From an uncultured Bacteroidota bacterium (GTDB taxonomy: Bacteria > Bacteroidota > Bacteroidia > Flavobacteriales > Flavobacteriaceae): a stretch of 39,399 nucleotides of DNA. The notes under the pieces are model-generated. The model was not told where the DNA came from. It saw only the letters and a list, made by a program, of their open reading frames with translations, and ran no database searches. The first letter of the stretch is position 1. Each line of letters starts with the position of its first letter. The stretch is from NCBI GenBank assembly GCA_903838055.1, contig CAILWV010000071.1, forward strand, positions 1 to 39,399, written 5' to 3'. Shown here one piece after another: positions 17,714 to 26,156 of this stretch. The position numbers and the translations under genes were made by a program.

Positions 17714-20170
17714 ATGAAGCAAGTTCAAAAGTTATATCCTCATTTATTAGCCGTCATCGGTTTTGTTTTTATTGCATTAATTTACTTTTTGCCAGTTTTG
17801 CAAGGTAAGAAAATTTATCAATCGGATATTGTGCAATTTACCGCCATGGCAAAAGAGCAAAATGACTTTAGAGCCACAGATCATTCAGAGCCTTATTGGA
17901 CCAATGCTGCTTTCGGCGGAATGCCAACCTATCAAATGGGAGCTAACTATCCACACGATTATATTGGAAAATTAGACGATGCGTTGCGATTTTTACCTAG
18001 ACCTGCCGATTATTTATTTTTATATTTCATTGGTTTTTATGGACTAATGTTAGTACTAAAAATTGATCCTCTAAAGGCGTTTTTCGGAGCATTAGCTTTT
18101 GGGTTTTCTACTTACTTGATTGTTATTCTTGGTGTTGGACATAATGCTAAGGCACATGCAATTGCTTATATGCCAATGGTAGTTGCCGGTGTAATAATGG
18201 TTTTCAGGAAGAAATATATAGTTGGTGGATTACTCACAATGATTGCTGTTGCTTTAGAAATTAATGCCAATCACTTTCAAATGACTTATTACTTGTTGTT
18301 TCTGTTGTTTGTTTTAGGAATTTATTATGGATACAAGTTTATCAAAAACAAGGAATATAAAGAATTGGCAATTATTGCAGGAACTTTTGCTATTGCGGTA
18401 GTATTTGCATTAGGAGCAAATGCAACGAGCTTAATGGCTACCAAAGAATTTACCGATTATAGTATTCGTGGAAAAAGCGATTTAAAACTAAGTCCGGAAG
18501 GAACCAAAAAAACAGAAACTACAACTTTAGATAGAAGTTATATAACCGAATACAGTTATGGTGTTGCTGAAAGTTTGAATCTTATTGCACCTAGACTATT
18601 TGGTGGTGGTAATGGCGAAAAGTTAAGTGATGATTCTGCAGTTTATGATTACATGTTAAAATATGGTGCTTCTGAAGAAGAAGCTCGTCAGATTACCGAT
18701 TCCTATGCGCCAACTTATTGGGGATCGCAACCAATTGTAGCTGCTCCTGCCTATATTGGTGCAGTAGTTTTCTTTTTGGCAGTTCTTGGTTTATATCATG
18801 ATAAGAGAAAAATAAAATACGTCTTTCTAATAGGTGCATTACTTTCTTTGGTTCTTTCTTGGGGTAAAAACTTTTCGCTGCTTACCGATTTCTTTATTGA
18901 TTTCGTTCCAATGTATGATAAGTTCAGGGCCGTGTCCTCAATTCAAGTTGTTTTAGAACTTTGTTTTCCTGTTCTTGCTATTATTGGCTTACAATCATTT
19001 TTCACTACTGATAAAGAAAAACAATGGGATAGTTTATGGAAAACAGCAGCAACCACTTTTGGACTTTTAGTGTTATTGTTTTTATGTAAAAGTTTCTTTG
19101 ATTTTTCAGGATTAATGGATGGTCAGTTGCGTCAAATGTTCAGTCAAAGTCAAGATAAATCTTTTGGAGTTGGTTTTATTGATGCTTTAAAAGACGATAG
19201 GAAAACTATGTATAATGCGTCATTAGTTCGTTCGGGATTCTTTTTTATTATTGTTTTTGCAGCATTATGGTTTTATATAAAAAATAAAATAGCTTCTACT
19301 TCAGCAATTGTTTTAATTGGATTATTAATGGTTGCCGATTTGGTTTTTGTAGATAAAAATTATGTAAGTAATAAAGATTTTGTTAGTGCTCACGAAGTAG
19401 ATGTTCCATTTGAAGCATCGCCAACAGATGAACAAATTTTGCAAGACACTACAAATTATAGAGTACTTGATGTTGAAGGATATATGAATGCTAAAGCATC
19501 CTATTTTCACAAGTCTATTGGAGGTTATTCGGCGGTACGACCAAGAAGAATGCAGGAATTATTTGATTATCAAATTGCTAAAAACAACAAGCGAGTTTTG
19601 GATATGTTGAATGTAAAATACATCATCCAAACTAATGATAAAGGGGAAGAAGTTGCTAGTATTAATCCGGCAGCCAATGGAAATGCTTGGTTTGTAAAAG
19701 AACTTAAAATGGTGCCAAATTCAGATGCAGAGATGAAGGCATTGGATAAATTGGATAATAAAAATGTTGCTGAAATTAATAAATGTGAATTTGGACCTTG
19801 GTTTAAAAATGACCCACATACTTTTTCAGTAGATTCAACTGCTACAATTAACTTAGTACGTAATAAGCCAAATCATTTAAAATACAGTTCTAATAATAAA
19901 AATGAAGGCTTTGCAGTCTTTTCAGAAATGTATTATAAAAATGGATGGAATGCTACTGTGGATGGTAAGAAAACATCAATATTAAGAGTAGATTATGCTT
20001 TAAGAGGTATAAACATCCCTGCAGGTAAACATACCATTGAATTTAAATTTGAACCACAAGTTGTAAAAACCGGAAGTACAATTGCTTTAGTAAGTTCTAT
20101 TGGAATGTTGTTGCTTTTAATTGGTGGGATTTATTTTGAAAACAAAAAGCATAAAAAATCATTAAAGTAA
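17714..20170 (+). CDS. YfhO family polytopic membrane protein
   Basis: From the ATG at 17714 the protein has about 818 residues; an upstream ATG at 17669 would add 15 residues. It has about a dozen membrane segments, the early GGMPTYQMGANYP and GHNAKAHAIAYMPMV motifs in the first loops, and a C-terminal periplasmic or extracytoplasmic domain. That domain contains NPKGWNATVDGK-like text (here YYKNGWNATVDGKK) and PAGKHTIEFKFEP, with a last membrane helix after it. YfhO (PF09586) proteins are GT-C-like and support glycosylation of cell-surface polymers in Firmicutes. The following GT4 and flippase genes agree with a surface-glycan role. The donor is probably a polyprenyl-linked sugar, by inference. 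Confidence 0.85.
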   Translation: MKQVQKLYPHLLAVIGFVFIALIYFLPVLQGKKIYQSDIVQFTAMAKEQNDFRATDHSEPYWTNAAFGGMPTYQMGANYPHDYIGKLDDALRFLPRPADYLFLYFIGFYGLMLVLKIDPLKAFFGALAFGFSTYLIVILGVGHNAKAHAIAYMPMVVAGVIMVFRKKYIVGGLLTMIAVALEINANHFQMTYYLLFLLFVLGIYYGYKFIKNKEYKELAIIAGTFAIAVVFALGANATSLMATKEFTDYSIRGKSDLKLSPEGTKKTETTTLDRSYITEYSYGVAESLNLIAPRLFGGGNGEKLSDDSAVYDYMLKYGASEEEARQITDSYAPTYWGSQPIVAAPAYIGAVVFFLAVLGLYHDKRKIKYVFLIGALLSLVLSWGKNFSLLTDFFIDFVPMYDKFRAVSSIQVVLELCFPVLAIIGLQSFFTTDKEKQWDSLWKTAATTFGLLVLLFLCKSFFDFSGLMDGQLRQMFSQSQDKSFGVGFIDALKDDRKTMYNASLVRSGFFFIIVFAALWFYIKNKIASTSAIVLIGLLMVADLVFVDKNYVSNKDFVSAHEVDVPFEASPTDEQILQDTTNYRVLDVEGYMNAKASYFHKSIGGYSAVRPRRMQELFDYQIAKNNKRVLDMLNVKYIIQTNDKGEEVASINPAANGNAWFVKELKMVPNSDAEMKALDKLDNKNVAEINKCEFGPWFKNDPHTFSVDSTATINLVRNKPNHLKYSSNNKNEGFAVFSEMYYKNGWNATVDGKKTSILRVDYALRGINIPAGKHTIEFKFEPQVVKTGSTIALVSSIGMLLLLIGGIYFENKKHKKSLK

Positions 20171-20204
20171 ATTTCGTAAATTTCACTTATTATTTTCAAA
20201 TAAT

Positions 20205-20369
20205 ATGAAGCCAACCAAATTAAATCATGCACATCCTTCTAAAATGGAAGCACGATACATTGAAGAGGTAAGAAAGATGACGCCCCAACAGCGCTTTGAA
20301 AAATTGATGGCTATTATTGAAATTTCTTATCTTTTGAAAACAGCAAAAAAACATTCCAAATTAAAATAA
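20205..20369 (+). CDS. Small basic hypothetical protein, 54 residues
   Basis: A short frame from ATG 20205 to TAA 20369 encodes a basic, helical protein starting MKPTKLNHAHPSKMEARY and containing VRKMTPQQRFEKLMAIIEIS. It has no signal peptide. The codon use and amphipathic pattern look like a real gene, and it fills the space between YfhO and the GT4 gene in the same direction. I do not recognise its family. Confidence 0.5.
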   Translation: MKPTKLNHAHPSKMEARYIEEVRKMTPQQRFEKLMAIIEISYLLKTAKKHSKLK

Positions 20370-20379
20370 TTTGTCGTTA

Positions 20380-21714
20380 ATGAAAAAAAATATTGATGAC
20401 ACTAATCCAATTCCCCCTTTGGGGACTAGGGGGCTAAAACTCCTAATCATCACCTATTATTGGCCGCCAGCAGGAGGGCCAGGTGTGCAACGGTGGTTGA
20501 AGTTTGTTAAGTATTTACCTGATTTTGGAGTGCAGCCGATAGTTTATGTTCCCGAAAATCCAACGTATCCTATTGTAGATGAAGGGTTGCTAAAAGAGGT
20601 TTCTGATAAAGCAATTATTCTTAAAAACAAGATTTTTGAACCGTACCAATTGGCGGGGATTTTTTCTAAAAAACAAACCCAAAAAATTAGTTCCGGAATT
20701 ATTCCTGCAGCAAAAAAACAATCTTTATTAGAAAAAACATTGCTTTGGGTTCGTGGTAATTTATTCATTCCGGATGCCCGAAAATATTGGGTAAATCCAT
20801 CAGTTTCTTATTTGAAAAAGTACATTCAAGAAAATAATATTGATACTATTGTCACTTCGGGACCACCACATTCATTGCATTTAATAGGATTAAAATTAAA
20901 AGAAGATTTAGGAGTGAAATGGCTTGCTGATTTCCGCGATCCATGGACAACCATAGGCTATCATAAAGCATTAAAATTGTCCTCCTTTGCCGATAAAAAA
21001 CACAAGTTTTTAGAAAGCAAAGTGCTAAATTCTGCTGATACAATTATTGTTACCAGTAAAACCACTAAAACCGAATTTCAAGTACTTACTAACAAGCCAA
21101 TTGAAGTTATTACCAATGGTTACGATGTAGAGAATATTCCGAGGCAAACCCTAGACGAAAAGTTTACAATGGCGCACATTGGTTCTTTTTTATCCGATAG
21201 AAACCCTAAAGTTTTATGGGAGGTTTTGCAGGAATTGATAACAGAAAATGAGACATTTGCGACGCATTTTCAATTGAAATTAATTGGAAAAATCAGTCAG
21301 GAAATTCTAGAAAGCATTTCACAATACCAATTGGATGCATTTTGTAATAATTTAGGATATGTTTCCCATTCAGAGGCAGTCGTTCATCAAAAAAAATCGC
21401 AAGTTTTATTGTTAATAGAAATTGATTCAGAAGATACAAAAAGTATTATTCCTGGTAAATTATTTGAATATATGGTTTCCGAACGACCTATTATTGCTAT
21501 TGGACCAAAAGATTCTGATTTTGCTGAAATAATAACCACTACCAATACCGGAGTTTTCTTTACCTATTCGGAAAAAGAAAGATTAAAAATGACAATAGTA
21601 TCTTATTTTGAATTATTTTTAGAAAATAAATTACAAGTTTTCCCCGTTGGATTACAACAATATTCCAGAAAAAGTTTGACTGAAAAATTGGTAAAAATCC
21701 TAACTAAGCAATAA
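20380..21714 (+). CDS. GT4-type glycosyltransferase
   Basis: The protein of about 444 residues has a GT-B fold. The conserved start LKLLIITYYWPPAGGPGVQRW lies at about residues 19-39. The acceptor-side SGPPHSLHLIGLKLK and DFRDPW come next. The nucleotide-sugar part has IGSFLSDRNP and PGKLFEYMVSERPIIAIGP, with the retaining-enzyme Glu in FEYM. The first 18 residues (MKKNIDDTNPIPPLGTRG) are not part of the fold and are encoded by a G/C-rich repeat-like sequence. The ATG at 20380 is the only ATG available before the domain; a TTG in the repeat is a possible alternative. It sits in a surface-polysaccharide set. Confidence 0.82.
   Translation: MKKNIDDTNPIPPLGTRGLKLLIITYYWPPAGGPGVQRWLKFVKYLPDFGVQPIVYVPENPTYPIVDEGLLKEVSDKAIILKNKIFEPYQLAGIFSKKQTQKISSGIIPAAKKQSLLEKTLLWVRGNLFIPDARKYWVNPSVSYLKKYIQENNIDTIVTSGPPHSLHLIGLKLKEDLGVKWLADFRDPWTTIGYHKALKLSSFADKKHKFLESKVLNSADTIIVTSKTTKTEFQVLTNKPIEVITNGYDVENIPRQTLDEKFTMAHIGSFLSDRNPKVLWEVLQELITENETFATHFQLKLIGKISQEILESISQYQLDAFCNNLGYVSHSEAVVHQKKSQVLLLIEIDSEDTKSIIPGKLFEYMVSERPIIAIGPKDSDFAEIITTTNTGVFFTYSEKERLKMTIVSYFELFLENKLQVFPVGLQQYSRKSLTEKLVKILTKQ
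20413..20433. repeat. G/C-rich palindrome-like element inside the GT4 N-terminus
   Basis: The arms are CCCCC (20413-20417), GGGG (20421-20424) and GGGGG (20429-20433), so either a CCCC-TTT-GGGG hairpin or a longer C5/G5 pairing can form. It is translated as part of PIPPLGTRG. It shares GGGACTAGGG with positions 16311-16320. Confidence 0.5.
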
Positions 21715-21753
21715 GTATATATATAATTGAAAACGGATTACTGAACAATAAAT

Positions 21754-23223
21754 ATGGGAATCGTACAATCACAATCTATAAAAAACACCATTATCACTTT
21801 CTTCGGATTTGGTATTGGTGCTATCAATGCTTTGTTTTTGTACACCAATTTTCTAGGAAAACTGCATTACGGAATTGTAGCCACCTTACTTTCAGGGGCT
21901 AATATAATGATGCCATTAATGGCTTTTGGTGTTCAAAACACCTTAATTCGATTTTTTTCGCATTACAAAACTGAAAAAGAAAAAGAAGAATTTTTAACTT
22001 TTATGTTGGTGATGCCTTTGGCCTTTATTATCCCATTAACTCTAGGTTTTTATATTTTTTACGATCCTATTTCTTCTGTTTGGGTAACCGAAAACCCATC
22101 GCTAAAACCTTTCTTTTGGTTGATTCCTGTAGTTGGATTGTTTATGGCTTATTTTGAGGTCTTTTATGCATGGGTTAAAATCCATATGAAATCGGTTGTG
22201 GGTAATTTAATCAGTGAAGTTTTAGTTCGTTTAATTGTTATGTTCTTACTTTTTGCGGTTCATTTTAATTGGATTGAAAAATCAACTTGTGTCTACGGAA
22301 TTGCAATCGCTTATTTTGCTCAATTCTTTATAATGAAACTCTACGCTATTTCTGTAAAAATGCCTGTATTACGATTTATTTTTCCTGAAAACTTGAAAGA
22401 TATTGTTCAATATTCCTTGTTTATTATTGTTTCTGGAGGAGTTGCTGTAATGTTAGTAGATTTTGATAAAGTTATGATTCCTCATTATTTAGATATTAGT
22501 CAGAATGCATTATATGCAGTAGCGATATTTATTTCAACCGTAATTGTTGTTCCCAGTAGAGCAATGACACAAATTGTAGCGCCAATTACAGCCAAATTAA
22601 TGGTAGAAAATAAGCACGACGAGTTAAATGATTTGTATAAAAAAAGTGCAATCACACTACAAGCAATTGGTGGATTTATTATGATGCTAATATTTTTAAA
22701 CATAAAAGAAATGTACCATTTGATTCCGAAAGATTACAGTGGAGGAATTTGGGTGGTATTCATGATTGGACTTTCAAAATTTTACGATGTTCTATTGGGA
22801 AATAATAATTCAATAATAGTAAATACAAAGCACTACAGAACGGTATTGTTTTTTGGAGTTTTTACTGTATTCCTGATGATTGGTTTAAATATGATTTTCA
22901 TCCCGAGTTTTGGAATTGAAGGTTCTGCATTTGCTACTTTATTAACGGTGATGATTTACAATACAATTAAGTTTTTTTATGTAGTTAAGAAAATGAATTT
23001 GTTTCCGTTTACATACAAAACCCTATATTCATTGGGTATTTTGGCAGTTTGCTTCCCGTTGTTTTATTTTTGGGATTTCCCGTTTTATACTTTAATTAAT
23101 ATACTATTAAAATCTATATTAATATCTATCTTTTATTGGTATTTGAATTACAAATTACAAATTTCTGAGGAAGTAAATAAAGTTATTATCTCTGTTTTTA
23201 AGAAAATTAAAATTATGAAATAG
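21754..23223 (+). CDS. Polysaccharide flippase, MOP superfamily (Wzx-like)
   Basis: The 489-residue protein has about 12-14 membrane segments. It begins with SQSIKNTIITFFGFGIGAINALFLYTNFLG, shown in part, which is the typical first helix of the Wzx/RfbX group. A central FDKVMIPHYLDISQNALYAVA is also typical of the MOP fold. It probably moves undecaprenyl-linked oligosaccharide across the inner membrane. It follows the GT4 gene and completes a YfhO-GT4-flippase set. No polymerase or O-antigen ligase is in the window. Confidence 0.85.
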   Translation: MGIVQSQSIKNTIITFFGFGIGAINALFLYTNFLGKLHYGIVATLLSGANIMMPLMAFGVQNTLIRFFSHYKTEKEKEEFLTFMLVMPLAFIIPLTLGFYIFYDPISSVWVTENPSLKPFFWLIPVVGLFMAYFEVFYAWVKIHMKSVVGNLISEVLVRLIVMFLLFAVHFNWIEKSTCVYGIAIAYFAQFFIMKLYAISVKMPVLRFIFPENLKDIVQYSLFIIVSGGVAVMLVDFDKVMIPHYLDISQNALYAVAIFISTVIVVPSRAMTQIVAPITAKLMVENKHDELNDLYKKSAITLQAIGGFIMMLIFLNIKEMYHLIPKDYSGGIWVVFMIGLSKFYDVLLGNNNSIIVNTKHYRTVLFFGVFTVFLMIGLNMIFIPSFGIEGSAFATLLTVMIYNTIKFFYVVKKMNLFPFTYKTLYSLGILAVCFPLFYFWDFPFYTLINILLKSILISIFYWYLNYKLQISEEVNKVIISVFKKIKIMK

Positions 23224-23286
23224 GTGACGATTTGTTTTTTAATTTGAAAATAAGATTAGTTATGCTTCAAACTACTTGAATTTGTT

Positions 23287-23294
23287 TATTTTTG
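23287..23294 (+). promoter_or_regulatory. Flavobacterial -7 box for the M28 peptidase gene
   Basis: TATTTTTG is an exact TAnnTTTG match 32 bases before the ATG. It abuts the palindrome at 23294-23313. Confidence 0.6.
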
Positions 23295-23313
23295 AATTTC
23301 TTTAAAGAAATTC
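23294..23313. repeat. Perfect 20-base palindrome at the start of the M28 leader
   Basis: GAATTTCTTT is followed directly by its exact complement AAAGAAATTC. It covers the expected transcription start, so it could be an operator or an RNA hairpin. AT-rich chance palindromes exist, but 20 perfect bases are notable. Confidence 0.5.
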
Positions 23314-23326
23314 TTATATTATTTAT

Positions 23327-24517
23327 ATGAAATACAAAAGCATATTTTTCTTACTGATTACTTTATTTACGATTAGTACTTCATTTAGTCAAACTTTTAT
23401 TCAATCCTATGCAGATGTAGTAAATCAGTGTTCGCAAGCTAATATTACAGCAAGTTTAACTGAGTTTGAAGCGTTAGGAATGAAACGACGTGGAACTGCT
23501 CCGTTACAAAACACTCTCGATTGGTTGAAAAACAAGTATCTTAGTTACGGTTATTCTGCAACTCAAATGCAAGAAGATTCCTATACTTATAATGGTTCCA
23601 CAGCAACTTGTAAAAATCTAATCGTTACTAAAATAGGAACTCTTTATCCGAATACATTTGTTATTGTTTGCGGACATTATGATTCTATCGGAGGAACAGG
23701 AACTAACGATAATGGAAGTGGCGTTTCATGTATATTAGAAACTGCAAGGTTATTACAAAATATTCCAACCGATTATTCTATAAAATTCATCAATTTTAGC
23801 GGTGAAGAAGATGGATTGTATGGTAGTAAACATTTTGTTTCTTCAGTAGTGAATGCAACTACTCCAAAAATGGACATACGGTTGGTGTTCAATTTAGATG
23901 AAGTAGGTGGTGTTGCAGGATTAACAAATAACACTATAACTTGTGAGCTTGACAATAATAACAATCCTTCAACAAATAATGCTGTTTCTGCAACTATGAC
24001 AAACGAGTTGATGAACTGTGTTACCTTATATTCTCCTTTGAATACCTTTTTATCTTATGCTTATTCGTCTGATTATATGCCGTTTCAAAGTAATAATGAA
24101 ATCATTACAGGTTTTTTTGAAACTAACGAGACTACTCATAAACACTCTCCAACCGATTTCTTAATCTATATGGATCCAGTGTACAATTACAATGTTGCCA
24201 AAGCCACAATTGGTGCCACTTTGCATTTTGCACAAGCAAATCCTGCTACTATGGCAATTACTAAATGGAATGATTTTGGAGTTAGTTTCTTTCCTAATCC
24301 AATTAAAGATACTCTAAATATTAATTTAGGCTCATTGCCCGAATCGGATTATACTTTTACATTAATCGATATTGAAGGTAAAGAGGTATTGAATGTGTTT
24401 TTTACCAATGCCAAATTGATAGAATCTGTGCCTATTTCATCCTTGTCTAAAGGGGTTTATCTAGCAGTTTTAAAAACTGAAAATAGAAGAATAACTAAGA
24501 AAATTGTGATTGAATAA
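23327..24517 (+). CDS. Secreted M28 family metallopeptidase with T9SS type A sorting domain
   Basis: The 396-residue protein has a signal peptide ending in STSFSQ. The M28 domain has zinc ligands in GHYDS (His117), NDNGSG (Asp128), FSGEEDGLYGSKHF (Glu160/161) and NLDEVGG (Asp191), with a late THKHSPTD. The type A sorting domain at the end has FFPNPIKDTLNI, GVYLAVLKT and the closing KKIVIE. It is likely an aminopeptidase sent to the surface or medium. Between the two domains is a short linker. It is a single gene at the left edge of the accessory block. Confidence 0.92.
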   Translation: MKYKSIFFLLITLFTISTSFSQTFIQSYADVVNQCSQANITASLTEFEALGMKRRGTAPLQNTLDWLKNKYLSYGYSATQMQEDSYTYNGSTATCKNLIVTKIGTLYPNTFVIVCGHYDSIGGTGTNDNGSGVSCILETARLLQNIPTDYSIKFINFSGEEDGLYGSKHFVSSVVNATTPKMDIRLVFNLDEVGGVAGLTNNTITCELDNNNNPSTNNAVSATMTNELMNCVTLYSPLNTFLSYAYSSDYMPFQSNNEIITGFFETNETTHKHSPTDFLIYMDPVYNYNVAKATIGATLHFAQANPATMAITKWNDFGVSFFPNPIKDTLNINLGSLPESDYTFTLIDIEGKEVLNVFFTNAKLIESVPISSLSKGVYLAVLKTENRRITKKIVIE

Positions 24518-24523
24518 TACCGG

Positions 24524-24566
24524 AACGCGGACAAAACGGATGCTGTGCAACGCGGATAAAACCGAT
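24524..24566. repeat. Two imperfect 18-base direct repeats
   Basis: AACGCGGACAAAACGGAT (24524-24541) and AACGCGGATAAAACCGAT (24549-24566) match at 16 of 18 positions, with starts 25 bases apart. They lie just after the M28 stop and before the uvrA-tail remnant. They resemble short CGGAT-type intergenic repeats of Bacteroidota. Function unknown. Confidence 0.55.
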
Positions 24567-24567
24567 T

Positions 24568-24612
24568 TTATAGTTTCTCCTTTAAATACTTCCCAGTAAT
24601 TGATTTTTTGTT
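24568..24612 (-). pseudogene. Orphan copy of the uvrA 3' end
   Basis: On the minus strand these 45 bases encode NKKSITGKYLKEKL and a stop, exactly the last residues of the UvrA at 29313-29357. Of 45 bases 38 match, and all seven differences are synonymous. Reading further into the gene, similarity fades within a few codons. The copy therefore derives from the end of a functional uvrA of another lineage, not from decay of a copy in place. There is no gene body attached. It marks the left end of the accessory block. Confidence 0.8.
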
Positions 24613-24724
24613 GTTTAGTAATACTGAAAAATTAGAAAGGTTATTGCAAGCTTATTTAATTTGACTTCAAACTAAAGTTGACTTTCTTGAAAGAATATTT
24701 AGTAGTAATATGAAAATATAAAAA

Positions 24725-26005
24725 TTAGGATTCAATATATTTTTTGGCAATAGTTATAAACTTATGAAAACCAATTTTATTGGCTAATTCTTTTAACTTA
24801 GAATAATTTTCATTTACTTCATAAAAGTCTTTTTCATAATAATGTAATTTTATTTTTGTTAAAAAATAGAAAAGCGTAATATAGTCTGTATAGGCTAATT
24901 CAATCTTATCTAATTCTACTAAATCCAAATTATTTTTCGCAGCTTTTATATTTCCTTTATATATGTTAACACTTGCTAATCCTATTAAATAATTTGCGAT
25001 AGTACTTTTAGAAGACCATCTGTCCACTTCAAATAATTCTTCATAATATTTTTCAATAATTGAATTTAAAAAATCATACTCTTCTTTTAATATAAGCGCA
25101 GGAATTATCTCAATTAAGAATAGATGTGGCTTTCTTAATTTGAGTTCTTTTTTTATTGAATTTTCAAGTAATTCATCTATTTTACCACCACTCAATATTT
25201 TATATCCATAATACCTGCCCAGTAGAACAGGATAAAGTTGCACTGCACTTTTTGGATAATCAATTAGAATATCGCTGTATTCTTCATTAGAATAATATTT
25301 TTGATAGAAGGTCATCAAAGATGTGAAGAGAAAATCAGTTGCATTGGCATTACATTTATTAATCATTTTAATTACCTCAATATAATAACCGTTTAAATGC
25401 GAATAGTCAATAAAACATAAAGGTCCTGAATTTCTAAAACTTTCAAATTCTATAAGTGCTTTATAAATTTTTAAAGCAGTCTTAGTTTCTAATTTATAAA
25501 AGCTGAAAGTAGTGAGGATTGCAAATTTTGTAAGTGCACTGTCTGTTAATTTTTTGTAATCAAAAAAATTAAAAAAGACGATAAGAGAGTCAATCATATT
25601 TTTTTCAATCAAAAAACAAACATGATTTGCAACCGCGATAATATTATGTTCGTTTTCTAAAGAAGCATTAAACTGTAATACTTCGTTTTCTTCTAACTCA
25701 TTTTCATTAAGTTGTAACCGTAACATTTTAATTTGAAAGTACCATTCATCATAATTCAGCTTGTTATTCATATAATGGGAATAGGATGTAAACCCCAAAT
25801 ATTTTGATAATATAGTTAATGTTGCATTTGATGGTACTGTTTTTGGCAAAAAACCATACAATCTTCGCAATGTATTGTAGCCAATTGGAACCCCAACACT
25901 AGCTTCTATCTCCTCTTTTAGATTTTTAATATCCCTAACGTTTTCAATCGTTATGCCAGATTTCTTTTGTATATCAATTATTATTTGAGTAGATGCGTTT
26001 TTCAT
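24725..26005 (-). CDS. HTH-like regulator with helical (TPR-like) repeat region
   Basis: The 426-residue protein has no signal peptide. The N-terminal region (about 5-80) with GYNTLRRLYGF and LTILSKYLGFTSYSHY resembles DNA-binding domains seen in Bacteroidota regulators, where a short helix-turn-helix is followed by long helical repeats. The remainder is all-helical with repeated aromatic and leucine spacing, fitting TPR-like structure. It is divergent from the zinc-ribbon gene at 26157, with 151 bases between them, and could control the block. Family not named. DNA binding is inferred only. Confidence 0.5.
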   Translation of the reverse strand: MKNASTQIIIDIQKKSGITIENVRDIKNLKEEIEASVGVPIGYNTLRRLYGFLPKTVPSNATLTILSKYLGFTSYSHYMNNKLNYDEWYFQIKMLRLQLNENELEENEVLQFNASLENEHNIIAVANHVCFLIEKNMIDSLIVFFNFFDYKKLTDSALTKFAILTTFSFYKLETKTALKIYKALIEFESFRNSGPLCFIDYSHLNGYYIEVIKMINKCNANATDFLFTSLMTFYQKYYSNEEYSDILIDYPKSAVQLYPVLLGRYYGYKILSGGKIDELLENSIKKELKLRKPHLFLIEIIPALILKEEYDFLNSIIEKYYEELFEVDRWSSKSTIANYLIGLASVNIYKGNIKAAKNNLDLVELDKIELAYTDYITLFYFLTKIKLHYYEKDFYEVNENYSKLKELANKIGFHKFITIAKKYIES

Positions 26006-26156
26006 AATGGGCTGTTTATGGGCTAAATATAGAGATTAATATGATAAATTTAATTTTTTAAATTAACTACTTTGATTAGTTATGTCCAATTGAGTTATTC
26101 TCAAGTCATTCTTTTCGCTGAAATAAATAGTCACTAAATATATAAACTTTAAAAAA

